Below, in pieces: positions 25,137 to 32,570 of a stretch of 64,000 nt of DNA (its first letter is position 1; the number at the start of each line of letters is the position of its first letter). The stretch is from positions 1 to 64,000 of the forward strand of contig UREM01000006.1 of the NCBI GenBank assembly GCA_900546775.1, read 5' to 3'. The notes below the pieces were generated by a model, which was not told the origin of the DNA, did no database searches, and saw only the letters and a list, made by a program, of their open reading frames with translations. The position numbers and the translations under genes are program-made. The DNA comes from an uncultured Collinsella sp. (GTDB lineage Bacteria > Actinomycetota > Coriobacteriia > Coriobacteriales > Coriobacteriaceae).

Positions 25137-26390
25137 ATGGTTGTCAGAGAGAGTCCTACCGTCGAATACAAGGAAAGCGTAACGCCGACGTTTCTTAAAA
25201 CGGTGAGCGCCTATGCAAACTACGGGACGGGCAAGATAGAGTTTGGCGTTGACGACGGTGGTGTTGCAGTCGGTCTTTCTGACCCGGTTGCGGAGTGTCT
25301 GCGCATCGAGAACATGATTAATGACAGTCTGGATCCTGCGCCTCGTTACACGCTCGAGCTCGACGAGAACCGCGGAACTGTAACGCTTACGGTTTACGAG
25401 GGGCAGGACAAGCCCTATCGAAGCAAGGGGAAGGCCTACAGGCGAAATGATTCGGCGACGGTAGAGGTCGACCGTTTTGAGTACGGCAGGCTGACGCTCG
25501 AAGGCAGCAATCTGACGTTCGATGCGCTCACCTCGGCTCGCCAGGACCTGAGTTTTCATACGCTCGAACACAAGTGCATCGAGCATCTAGGCATTTCTGA
25601 GCTCACGTCGGATATCATGCGAACGCTTCGCCTGCTCGGCAAGGATGGCTATACCAATGCCGCGGCGATATTGGCGGATAACAACGAATTTCCGGGCATC
25701 GACTGCGTTCGTTTTGGCGACACCGAGGACGTGCTTTTAGATCGTGAGACGACGACGGGCCTGTCTGCAATTGAGCAGGTTGATAGAGCAGTTGCCATGT
25801 TCGCGCGCTACTATCGTTATGAGCGCATCGAAGGTGTCGAGCGTGTTCAGACCGACCGGATTCCCCTCGAGGCATTCCGCGAGGCAGTTGCAAACGCTCT
25901 AGTGCATCGGACGTGGGACGTGCAAGCGAATGTTCAGGTTGCTCTGTATGATGATCGCGTCGTTGTGACTTCACCCGGGTCGTTGCCCGCTGGCTTGACG
26001 ACGGAGCAATACCTGTATGGACAGATATCCGTGCTCAGAAATCCCATCGTTGCCGAGGTCTTCTTAAAGTTGGACTATATCGAGAAGTTTGGAACGGGAA
26101 TTGCGCGCATTAGGCGTGCCTATCGCGATTCGATTAATCAGCCGGTCTTTGATATTCGTGGCGGCGTGGTAGCTGTCGCGTTGCCCGTTACCGATGCCTT
26201 TGAAGGGTCTGGAGAAGAGGCTCAGGTTCTTAAGGCCTTGTCGGGCGGACGAATTATGTCGCGAAGTGAGATTGAGAAACAGACGGGGCTGAGCCGTGCG
26301 CGAACATTGTCCGCACTCGAATCTCTGCTCAGCCGAAACGCGATCATGAAACAGGGGACAGGCCGCGCCACGAAATACGAGCGAGCGTAG
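25137..26390 (+). CDS. AlbA_2 (Schlafen-like) ATP-binding transcriptional regulator
   Basis: A 417-residue protein with an N-terminal AlbA_2/Schlafen-type domain (ESPTVEYKESVTPTFLKTVSAYANYGTGKIEFGVDDGG), a middle HATPase_c_4-like region (EAVANALVHRTW, YDDRVVVTSPGSLP, RNPIVAEVF, EKFGTGIARI) and a C-terminal winged-helix segment (SRSEIEKQTGLSRARTLSALESL). Such proteins are usually called ATP-dependent or Schlafen-family regulators; their biochemical role is poorly known. The start at 25137 fits the AAAGGAGAAGG upstream, while the ATG at 25107 lies almost at the predicted transcription start. Three repeated motifs in the promoter suggest self-regulation. It has no evident link to pectin genes. 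Confidence 0.78.
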   Translation: MVVRESPTVEYKESVTPTFLKTVSAYANYGTGKIEFGVDDGGVAVGLSDPVAECLRIENMINDSLDPAPRYTLELDENRGTVTLTVYEGQDKPYRSKGKAYRRNDSATVEVDRFEYGRLTLEGSNLTFDALTSARQDLSFHTLEHKCIEHLGISELTSDIMRTLRLLGKDGYTNAAAILADNNEFPGIDCVRFGDTEDVLLDRETTTGLSAIEQVDRAVAMFARYYRYERIEGVERVQTDRIPLEAFREAVANALVHRTWDVQANVQVALYDDRVVVTSPGSLPAGLTTEQYLYGQISVLRNPIVAEVFLKLDYIEKFGTGIARIRRAYRDSINQPVFDIRGGVVAVALPVTDAFEGSGEEAQVLKALSGGRIMSRSEIEKQTGLSRARTLSALESLLSRNAIMKQGTGRATKYERA

Positions 26391-26613
26391 TCCGAAAGAC
26401 CTGTGTTACCAGGCAGGCCCCAAGCCGCGAATGGCTTGGGGCCTTTTGCATGCCGGCTGGCAATGGACCAATTTATGTCAAGTTATAGCAACATATAGCT
26501 CCGCTTGCGGGGTTTGCGACGGGCTATTCCTCATCGTCCGTATAGCGCGTGCGTCGTTATTTGCGACATCGATATGCCGGGCACTCGAGCCTCGTTTGCT
26601 CCGCGGCTGTTCG

Positions 26614-27297
26614 CTATTTGGCGCCAAACGCCATGCGGACGAATCGCTGGGCAAACAGCTTGTTGGCGAAGTTGATGATGTGGCCCAAGAACAGTGCCGA
26701 GATGGCGGTGGTTACGCCAAAGCCGCCTAAGTTGTGCATGCATACCAGCGACAGCGTGAGCGAGGCGGCGACATGCGAGCAATCGAACATGACCTTTACG
26801 TCTCCAAAACGGCGCTTGAGCTTTTCCGCAATGACCTGCACCAAGCCGTCGGGTGCGTTGGGGACAACGCCCATGTTGACGACGAGACTGACGCCAAATG
26901 CGGTGATAGCGAGGGAGAGCAGCATGGTCGCAACCTGCGCGGGGAGCGCCGTGGGATGCAGCGGGTTGAACGCCATGAACAGATCGGTGAAGCCGCCCAT
27001 TAGCGTTGAAAAGCAAAGCTCGAGCAAAATGCGCGGTTGAAATTCGCGTCGCAAGATGGCGAGCTGCGCCGCGATGTAAGCGACATAGGTAGTTGTAATC
27101 CAAAAGCCGAGCGTCTTGCCCGTGAGCATGGATAGGGTCGTGGCAAAGCACGTGAGCGCGGCGACGCCCAGGCCAGATGCCGTCTGGAGGCTCATACCGA
27201 GTGCCAGCACGGCAACGCCCGCCAGATACATCAGCATTCTTATGACGGTATGACGCCAGTCGATCTTCTCGCCATGCATGATGATGAGCGGTCGCAT
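26614..27297 (-). CDS. YczE/YitT-like membrane protein
   Basis: A 227-residue integral membrane protein with about five to six hydrophobic helices and the YczE-family features RMLMYLAGVAVLALGMSLQTASGLGVAALTCF near the N terminus, NMGVVPNAPDGLVQ in the middle and FGDVKVMFDCSHV. The function of the family is unknown. Its start at 27297 follows AAAGGA. The leader is about 250 nt long and holds two conserved RNA-like structures plus a LacI-type operator shared with kdgK, so this protein is likely part of the KDG regulon, perhaps in transport or export of a sugar acid. Confidence 0.75.
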   Translation of the reverse strand: MRPLIIMHGEKIDWRHTVIRMLMYLAGVAVLALGMSLQTASGLGVAALTCFATTLSMLTGKTLGFWITTTYVAYIAAQLAILRREFQPRILLELCFSTLMGGFTDLFMAFNPLHPTALPAQVATMLLSLAITAFGVSLVVNMGVVPNAPDGLVQVIAEKLKRRFGDVKVMFDCSHVAASLTLSLVCMHNLGGFGVTTAISALFLGHIINFANKLFAQRFVRMAFGAK

Positions 27298-27347
27298 GCT
27301 GCTGCATCCTTTCGATTGAAGGATATTTAAAGAGAAATGTCTGACCT

Positions 27348-27466
27348 GGGCCGGCAAAAAGAGGGTTATCGGAGGCACTGCCTCAACGGCAGAAAAGCCG
27401 GCCCCATGGTCAGTCGTCTAGGAATGTCTCGTTGTGCCAGAATGGGACTGAAGGGCTCAACGAGAC
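27348..27466 (-). ncRNA. Conserved structured leader RNA, copy B1 (pseudoknotted)
   Basis: Read on the minus strand: P1 (27458-27466 with 27426-27434, 9 bp) whose loop contains CAGTCCCATTC; a joining segment ATTCCTAGACGACTG; a 5-bp pseudoknot between loop CAGTC (27446-27450) and GACTG (27411-27415); then P2 (27397-27404 with 27348-27355, 8 bp) enclosing the core GCAGTGCCTCCGATAACC (27364-27381). The same order and core recur upstream of kdgA with different stem sequences. It ends 51 bp before the YczE-like start codon. A riboswitch or other cis-regulatory RNA is inferred. Confidence 0.65.
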
Positions 27467-27490
27467 GGGAAGAAAGCAAATGGCATGGCA

Positions 27491-27542
27491 TGGGCAATAG
27501 GATGCCAAGATGGTAGGGTGCGTCTTAGCATCCTATTGCCCA
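27491..27542 (-). ncRNA. Conserved leader hairpin, copy A1
   Basis: Perfect 15-bp stem (27491-27505 with 27528-27542). On the plus strand the loop side reads CCAAGATGGTAGGGTGCGTC and then TTAGCA (27505-27530), matching the loop before kdgK at 22 of 26 positions while the stems differ completely. It sits between the LacI-type operator and structure B1. Confidence 0.6.
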
Positions 27543-27548
27543 GGCTTG

Positions 27549-27564
27549 ACGAAATCGGTTTCGT
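27549..27564. promoter_or_regulatory. LacI-type operator upstream of the YczE-like gene
   Basis: ACGAAATCGGTTTCGT is identical to 30893-30908 between kdgK and the second lacI gene. It probably is read by the LacI protein encoded at 31011. Confidence 0.65.
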
Positions 27565-27613
27565 TGAGATTAAGTATACGCATGGGAATCCATTTGCAAA
27601 GCGAAATAGAAGA

Positions 27614-27637
27614 AATTAGGTGAACGTTCACCTAATT
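27614..27637. promoter_or_regulatory. Perfect 24-nt uronate operator before the gntR gene
   Basis: A perfect palindrome with core TAGGTGAACGTTCACCTA and AAT/ATT ends, the best match to the uronate operator in the window, about 124 bp before the GntR-family start codon. It suggests that the GntR protein controls its own gene through this site. Confidence 0.7.
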
Positions 27638-27760
27638 GCAACAACTTATCGGTCAAAAGCCGAATCCCGGCCCTACCCCTCAAACATCGCCGTGGGATGG
27701 GGGATGCGATAGTATTACGTGGAGTTATTCGACAAACCGTGGGCTTCATCCGAGGGCTTT

Positions 27761-28453
27761 ATGGAACAGCACCAGCATTATCAGAGCCTGCAAGATCAGG
27801 CATACAACGCATTACGCTCCAAGATCATCTATGCCGAGCTCAAGCCCGGCACGCGCCTTTCGGCGATTGGTCTGGAAAAGGAGACGGGGATCGGGCGCAC
27901 GCCAATTCGCGAGTCCTTTGTGCGCCTGCGCGAGCAAGAGCTGGTGGAAACGCGTCCCAAGAGCGGCACCTACGTCTCTAAGATCAGCATGGAACACGCC
28001 GAGAATGCCTGTTTCTTGCGCGAGAAACTCGAAAGAAGCGTACTCATTAAATGTTGTTCGGCTGCCACGTCCGAGCAAAAGCATCGGCTCGAGCAGATTC
28101 TTGCCGAGTCCGAGTCGCTCGACCATAGCGAGACGCGTCGCTTTTTCGACTTGGATAACCTGTTTCATGAGACGTGTTTTGAGATTGCCGGTCGTCACAT
28201 GCTGTGGGATTGGATGAAGAGCGTCAACACGCATTTTGAGCGATACAACTGGTTGCGTATGGTGTCGCAGGATCTGGATTGGGAGCCGATTCGTCGACAA
28301 CATCGTCGGATTCTCGAGGCCATTAAGAGGGGCGATACCGACACGGCGAGCTACCTGGCAGAGACGCACTTGCACCTGATGCCCGAGGAGCAGGGTCCGG
28401 TTATCGCCTTGCATCCCGACTACTTTGAGCTGTCCAAAGACTCGGCCATCTAA
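27761..28453 (+). CDS. GntR family regulator, FadR/FCD type
   Basis: A 230-residue regulator with an N-terminal winged helix (LQDQAYNALRSKIIYAELKPGTRLSAIGLEKETGIGRTPIRESFVRLREQELV) and an all-helical FCD effector domain. The family includes UxuR and ExuR, which sense uronates. Its promoter has the most complete copy of the AGGTGAACGTTCACCT palindrome, so it is the leading candidate for the regulator of uxaCBA, the importer, the GH105 set and kduD. The start at 27761 has GAGGG close upstream; a GTG at 27719 lacks a ribosome site. Confidence 0.85.
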   Translation: MEQHQHYQSLQDQAYNALRSKIIYAELKPGTRLSAIGLEKETGIGRTPIRESFVRLREQELVETRPKSGTYVSKISMEHAENACFLREKLERSVLIKCCSAATSEQKHRLEQILAESESLDHSETRRFFDLDNLFHETCFEIAGRHMLWDWMKSVNTHFERYNWLRMVSQDLDWEPIRRQHRRILEAIKRGDTDTASYLAETHLHLMPEEQGPVIALHPDYFELSKDSAI

Positions 28454-28469
28454 CTCGCCCCTACATTAG

Positions 28470-28532
28470 TTGCGGTGAAATAAGGATTGTTTTGCGGCTC
28501 TGACGGCGTAAACAGTCCCTATTTCACCGCAA
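28470..28532 (+). terminator. Hairpin of the TTGCGGTGAAATA family after gntR
   Basis: TTGCGGTGAAATA (28470-28482) pairs perfectly with 28520-28532; an inner TGTTT/AAACA stem follows. It is similar in sequence to the terminator at 20702. Confidence 0.6.
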
Positions 28533-28559
28533 GTGCTGGGACACATCGGGGCATGAAAA

Positions 28560-28626
28560 AGCTGCGGCGCCGCTTGGAGGAAAAGACCGGAAGCAAGGGT
28601 CCATTCCTTCAGGCGGCGCCGCAGCT
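28560..28626. terminator. 14-bp GC-rich hairpin, probably bidirectional
   Basis: AGCTGCGGCGCCGC (28560-28573) pairs with 28613-28626. An A-run precedes and GTTTT follows, which fits termination in both directions between gntR and kdgA. Confidence 0.55.
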
Positions 28627-28636
28627 GTTTTGGTGG

Positions 28637-28789
28637 CTCGGCTTTTGTCGAAGTGGCTCAGCTGGGCGCGACTACCAGCCGAGTAGGAAAAGCGGCTCGG
28701 GGGCGTGTCGCTTCCGTCACGTTCTATCAGCATACAAGACGGTTTTGGTTCTTGTTCGTGACGGAAACGGCGCGCTTCCGAGCCGCTTT
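28637..28789 (-). ncRNA. Nested stem-loop region, possible diverged third copy of structure B
   Basis: Stems: 28688-28700 with 28778-28789; 28711-28721 with 28757-28766; 28734-28739 with 28750-28755; and 28637-28643 with 28677-28683. On the minus strand the joining segment reads TTTCCTACTCGGCTGGT, matching copy B2 (TTTCCTACACGACTGGT) at 15 of 17 bases, but the 18-nt core is absent. No gene follows it on the minus strand for over 1 kb. Together with the two hairpins beside it, this fills the 390-base gap between gntR and kdgA. Confidence 0.35.
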
Positions 28790-28794
28790 AAAAG

Positions 28795-28826
28795 AAAGGG
28801 GGCGAGGTCTAGGACACGCCCCCTTT
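28795..28826 (-). terminator. Terminator of kdgA
   Basis: AAAGGGGGCG (28795-28804) pairs with CGCCCCCTTT (28817-28826), just beyond the kdgA stop codon. Confidence 0.75.
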
Positions 28827-28844
28827 CACGATAGAGAGCTAAAC

Positions 28845-29486
28845 CTAGCCGCGGACCTTCTTGACGACGTCCATGGCCTCGCGGGCGATCTGCTCGACCT
28901 TGGAGAAGTCGCCGTCGGCGAACAGAGCCGGCTTGACCATCCAGGTGCCACCACAGGCGATGATGGCGCTGGAGCTCAGGTACTCCTCGACGTTGGCGGT
29001 GCTCACGCCGCCGGTGGGCATAAAGCGATGACCGACAAACGGAGCGGCGAGGGCCTTGATGGTGTTCAGGCCACCATACTGAGCCGCGGGGAAGAACTTG
29101 GTGATCTTGAGGCCCAGGTTCTCGGCCGCGGTGACCTCGGAGGGGGTCACGGTACCGGGAAGGACGGGCAGGTCGATGTCGATGCAGTGCTTCACGACGT
29201 CCTCGTTGTAGCCCGGGGAGACGATGAACTTGGCACCGGCGGCGCGGGCCTGCTCAACCTGCTCGACAGTCAGGACGGTGCCGGCGCCAACGCACATCTC
29301 AGGCTCGGCCTCGGCCATGGCGGCGATGCACTCGGCGGCGCAGGCGGTGCGGAAGGTGACCTCGGCGGACTTCATGCCTGCTGCCATAAGGGCGTGGGCG
29401 AGCGGAGCGGCGTCCTCGACCTTGTCGAGCACGACGACCGGCACGATGCCCAGGGACTCAAGCGTGGTGTAGAACTGATCGAACAT
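28845..29486 (-). CDS. kdgA: KDPG aldolase (2-keto-3-deoxy-6-phosphogluconate aldolase)
   Basis: Splits KDPG into pyruvate and glyceraldehyde 3-phosphate, the last step of the uronate pathway. The 213-residue product has the class I aldolase signatures: AEVTFRT with Glu42, GAGTVLT, the Schiff-base Lys130 in KITKFFPA, and PTGGV. The start at 29486 is set by AAAGGAA five bases upstream. It follows kdgK on the same strand with a 254-bp gap that contains two RNA-like structures, so its expression may be tuned separately from kdgK. Confidence 0.94.
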   Translation of the reverse strand: MFDQFYTTLESLGIVPVVVLDKVEDAAPLAHALMAAGMKSAEVTFRTACAAECIAAMAEAEPEMCVGAGTVLTVEQVEQARAAGAKFIVSPGYNEDVVKHCIDIDLPVLPGTVTPSEVTAAENLGLKITKFFPAAQYGGLNTIKALAAPFVGHRFMPTGGVSTANVEEYLSSSAIIACGGTWMVKPALFADGDFSKVEQIAREAMDVVKKVRG

Positions 29487-29545
29487 GATGTTCCTTTCGA
29501 TGTACGGCGCGCGCGGGCGCGTGATTGCCAAATATGCTGGTCATG

Positions 29546-29667
29546 AGCCGGTTTTGGATTGGTTATCGGAGGCACTGCTTGGGGTCACAAGCAATTCCAA
29601 AACCGGCTGCGCGACCAGTCGTGTAGGAAATGCCAGGCAAAACCGGAATGGGACTGGTGGTTTTGCC
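29546..29667 (-). ncRNA. Conserved structured leader RNA, copy B2 (pseudoknotted)
   Basis: On the minus strand: P1 (29659-29667 with 29636-29644, 9 bp, GGCAAAACC type), loop with AGTCCCATTC, joining segment ATTTCCTACACGACTGG, a 7-bp pseudoknot (29652-29658 with 29614-29620), then P2 (29596-29608 with 29546-29558, 13 bp) enclosing the core GCAGTGCCTCCGATAACC (29561-29578), identical to B1 over 18 nt. P1 and P2 keep pairing although their sequences differ from B1. It ends 60 bp before the kdgA start. Confidence 0.68.
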
Positions 29668-29686
29668 CGACCGGAGGAATCGGGGA

Positions 29687-29726
29687 GCGGGCCGCAGAGG
29701 TATGGGTATGGAAAGCTGCGGCCCGC
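29687..29726 (-). ncRNA. Hairpin after kdgK, possibly related to structure A
   Basis: GCGGGCCGCAG (29687-29697) pairs with 29716-29726. The plus-strand loop GGTATGGGTATGG partly resembles GGTAGGGTAC of the A hairpins. It lies between the kdgK stop codon and structure B2, so A-like then B order is the same as upstream of the YczE-like gene. Confidence 0.4.
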
Positions 29727-29740
29727 GGAATGGGGACGGC

Positions 29741-30775
29741 TTAGCGCGCGACGCGAGTGCCACCGTCGGCGGCGGATGCCACGGCTGCGATCTCGTCTGC
29801 GGTCACCAGGTTGGAATCGCCCTTGATGGTGAGCTTGAGGATCGAGGCCGCAATCGCGTAGTTGACGGCGTCCTGCGGGTCGAAGTCGTTGATGAGGGCA
29901 TGGACGAGGCCGGCGTTAAAAGCGTCGCCGGCGGCAACGCCCTCGAGCACGTGCACATCGTGAGCAGGGGAGAACCAGTGCTCGCCGCTCTCGGCGTCAA
30001 AGAGCATGCCCATCCAGATGGAGCGCTCGACGCAGGAGATGTTGCGGACGACCGAGGCAACCTTCTTGCAACCGTACTCAGCGCAGATCTGACGGGCCAT
30101 CTCGACGTAGGTGTCGCGCTCCTCGATGCCGTGGGCAAGGGAGCCGGAGACGCAGGTCATACCGAGACCGGCAGGAGCGTCCTCGTCGTTGGCAATGCAG
30201 ATGTCAACGAGCGGCAGGAGTTCCTTCATGGTGGCCTGCGACTTCTCGGGCGACCACATCTTGCCGCGATAGTTCACGTCGCACACGGTGGTGATGCCTT
30301 TGGCGCGGCAGGCGGTGAGGGCATCCTTGCTGGCGGCGGCCATCTCGTCGGAGACGGCGGGCGTCACGCCGGAGAAGTAGAAGACGTCGATGCCCTTGAG
30401 GATCTCGCCCCAGTCAAAGACGTCGCGCTTGGCCATGTTGATGGCAGAGTACTTGCGGTCGTAGACGCAGCCGTTGCCGCGCTGCGAGGCGCCGACCTCA
30501 AACACATAGGAGCCAAGACGGTCGCCCTGGCGCACGACGCGCGAGGTATCGACGTCGTAGACCTTCAGCGAACGCAGGGCGCACTCGCCCAGACGGTTGG
30601 CCGGGACAACGGAGACGTAAGCTGCCTTGTCACCCTGGTAGGCCAGGGAAAGCGCGGTGTTGGCCTCGGCGCCGCCGTAGCGGACATCAAACTCGGTCGC
30701 CTGCTCAATGCGCAGATGGTCTTTGGGCGAGAGCCTCATCATGATCTCGCCGAAGGTAAGAACCGTTTTACCCAT
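29741..30775 (-). CDS. kdgK: 2-keto-3-deoxygluconate kinase (PfkB family)
   Basis: Phosphorylates KDG to KDPG with ATP. The 344-residue PfkB-family product begins MGKTVLTFGEIMMRLSP, has the substrate-binding RYGGAEANTALSLAYQG segment and the catalytic AAGDAFNAGLVHAL motif with the base Asp. KdgK is preferred over other PfkB kinases because the KDPG aldolase gene follows and KDG-forming genes surround it. The start at 30775 has AAGGAG upstream. It is transcribed divergently from the second lacI gene; the shared gap holds hairpin A2 and LacI-type operators. Confidence 0.92.
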   Translation of the reverse strand: MGKTVLTFGEIMMRLSPKDHLRIEQATEFDVRYGGAEANTALSLAYQGDKAAYVSVVPANRLGECALRSLKVYDVDTSRVVRQGDRLGSYVFEVGASQRGNGCVYDRKYSAINMAKRDVFDWGEILKGIDVFYFSGVTPAVSDEMAAASKDALTACRAKGITTVCDVNYRGKMWSPEKSQATMKELLPLVDICIANDEDAPAGLGMTCVSGSLAHGIEERDTYVEMARQICAEYGCKKVASVVRNISCVERSIWMGMLFDAESGEHWFSPAHDVHVLEGVAAGDAFNAGLVHALINDFDPQDAVNYAIAASILKLTIKGDSNLVTADEIAAVASAADGGTRVAR

Positions 30776-30818
30776 GGTCGCGCAGCTCCTTCTTACTCGT
30801 GCGTACACCTTTGATATG

Positions 30819-30876
30819 GCGTTGGCACGGAGGGGCCAAGACGGTAGGGTACATCTTTGCACCTCCGTGCCAACGC
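30819..30876 (-). ncRNA. Conserved leader hairpin, copy A2
   Basis: Perfect 15-bp stem (30819-30833 with 30862-30876) in the kdgK leader. Its loop side (30836-30861) contains AAGACGGTAGGGTACATCTT and matches copy A1 at 22 of 26 positions. The hairpin starts just downstream of the operators, as A1 does. Confidence 0.6.
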
Positions 30877-30880
30877 TTGC

Positions 30881-30908
30881 CGAAATCGATTTACGAAATC
30901 GGTTTCGT
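30881..30908. promoter_or_regulatory. LacI-type operators between kdgK and the second lacI gene
   Basis: CGAAATCGATTT (30881-30892) is followed directly by ACGAAATCGGTTTCGT (30893-30908). Both have the central CG typical of LacI-family sites and lie in the divergent promoter, so the repressor encoded at 31011 probably controls itself and kdgK. Confidence 0.7.
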
Positions 30909-31010
30909 TTCGAGTTGTAGTATACTCACCTACAGCGTTTTGCAAGCGAGATTTTTAAAAAAATGCCTAAAATGGCTCAGACTGCTGACAATTGGGAAAC
31001 GGGGTGCGCT

Positions 31011-32033
31011 ATGGCGCAGATGAGAATCAAGGACATTGCCGCCGAGGCGGGCGTGAGCCCGGCCACGGTCTCGCGCTATCTCAACAACCGCCCCGGGCAG
31101 ATGACCGAGGAAACCCGTGCTCGCATCGCGGCAGTTATCGAGCGCACCGGCTATCGTCCACGTGCCGCCGCGCGCAATCTGCGCAGCTCGCGTACCAACC
31201 TCATCGGCGTGATCTTGGCCGACATTGCTAACCCGTTCTCCAGCGCCATGCTCGAAGGGCTTTCCGCTAGTGCCGCCGCGCGCGGCTGCTCGCTTATGAC
31301 TGCCATTAGCGGCAATGATTCCGCCAAGGAAGCAGAGTCGCTCACCAGACTTATCGATGCCGGTGTGGACGGCCTGGTCGTCAACACCTGCGGAGGCAAT
31401 GACGAGGCGATCGCCGCGGCAGCGGGGCGTCTGCCCGTTGTGCTGCTCGACCGCGATGTTGCCGACGGCGGTGTCGATCTGGTGACCTCCAACAACCGTG
31501 AGCTGGTCGCCGGCCTGGTAGACGCCTTGGCTGTCGCGGGCAGCGAGCGCCTGTGCCTGCTCACCGAGGCAAGCGATGACAGCCCCGTGCGTCGCGAGCG
31601 TGCCGAGGCCTTTGCCGACGAGCTTTCGCGACGCGGCCTTGCGGGTGAGGTCGTCACCCTGGCCGATGGTGGCGTCGAGGGTGTCAGTCGCCTGGACGAG
31701 ACCATCCGCGGCTATGCGGGTAAAAAGCTCGGCCTCATTGCCGTCAACGGCCTGGTCTTTCTGCGCCTGACCGAGGCGCTGGCCCAGCTGGGGCCCTCGT
31801 TGCCGGCGGGTCTCAAGATTGCAACGTTTGACGACTATCCCTGGAACCACGTCCTCTTTGGCGGTGTGACCACGGCAGCGCAGGACACTCTTACCATTGC
31901 CGAGCGCGTAGTCGAGCGCCTGTCCGAGCGTATCGACGTTGTTACCACTACGGTGGGCGATGCCGCAAAGCTCGCCCCCAAGCGCATCGAGATCCCCGGC
32001 CACATCGAACACCGCGCTTCGACCTCGTGCTAG
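31011..32033 (+). CDS. LacI family regulator (KdgR-like)
   Basis: A 340-residue repressor with the LacI helix-turn-helix at its N terminus (MRIKDIAAEAGVSPATVSRYLNNRPGQMTEETRARI, then the AARNLRSSRTNLIGVI hinge) and a sugar-binding-type effector domain. It is divergent from kdgK with palindromic operators between them, so control of KDG metabolism is the natural reading; KDG or a related keto acid would be the effector. The start at 31011 is set by the HTH alignment and a weak GGGG; an upstream in-frame ATG at 30963 is less likely. Confidence 0.88.
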   Translation: MAQMRIKDIAAEAGVSPATVSRYLNNRPGQMTEETRARIAAVIERTGYRPRAAARNLRSSRTNLIGVILADIANPFSSAMLEGLSASAAARGCSLMTAISGNDSAKEAESLTRLIDAGVDGLVVNTCGGNDEAIAAAAGRLPVVLLDRDVADGGVDLVTSNNRELVAGLVDALAVAGSERLCLLTEASDDSPVRRERAEAFADELSRRGLAGEVVTLADGGVEGVSRLDETIRGYAGKKLGLIAVNGLVFLRLTEALAQLGPSLPAGLKIATFDDYPWNHVLFGGVTTAAQDTLTIAERVVERLSERIDVVTTTVGDAAKLAPKRIEIPGHIEHRASTSC

Positions 32034-32075
32034 TTTGTGTGATAATATATAGACAATGTCATACAGGAGGTATCC

Positions 32076-32570
32076 ATGGCTGCGTCTGTACTGAGTGTAC
32101 GAGTGGACTCGTCAATTAAAGATTCATTTGCCGAGCTATGCGAAGAACTCGGCATGACTTCGTCTGTAGCGGTCAATATGTTTATGAGGCAGATGCTGCG
32201 CGAGCGCTCGCTGCCGTTTGTTCCTTCACTTGGCAAAAACTCTGCGAGCGAAAACGTCGCCGCAGACATTTTGGATACTGCTCAGATTGAGTCAGCCGTC
32301 CGTGAGGCGGCCAGCTCGATTCCCGCCATCAAAACCGTGATTCTTTTTGGCTCGTATGCCCGTGGCGAGGCACGCGCCGATAGTGATATTGACTTGCGTC
32401 TCGAAGTCGATCGCGATCAGGGCTTTGGCCTTTTCGCGTTGTCGGCGTTTGGTGAGGCGGTGCGCAAAGAAACCGGGAGGCAGGTTGACCTCGTCTCGAG
32501 TGATCATCTTGATGACGATCTTGCCGCGGTAATCGAGCGCGAAGGAGTGATCCTTTATGATCGCGCGTAA
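32076..32570 (+). CDS. RelB/DinJ-type N-terminal domain fused to MntA-like nucleotidyltransferase (antitoxin)
   Basis: A 164-residue fusion. Residues 1-50 resemble the RelB/DinJ ribbon-helix-helix antitoxin domain (SVLSVRVDSSIKDSFAELCEELGMTSSVAVNMFMRQMLRERSLPF). Residues 75-164 form a minimal nucleotidyltransferase with GSYARGEARADSDIDL (Gly92-Ser93; Asp104 and Asp106). In MntA-HepT systems the MntA protein neutralises HepT by adding AMP to it. The added RHH part may bind the operon's own promoter. It overlaps the HepT gene by 14 nt. AGGAGG precedes the start, and GATAAT near 32040 is a plausible -10 box. Confidence 0.82.
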   Translation: MAASVLSVRVDSSIKDSFAELCEELGMTSSVAVNMFMRQMLRERSLPFVPSLGKNSASENVAADILDTAQIESAVREAASSIPAIKTVILFGSYARGEARADSDIDLRLEVDRDQGFGLFALSAFGEAVRKETGRQVDLVSSDHLDDDLAAVIEREGVILYDRA

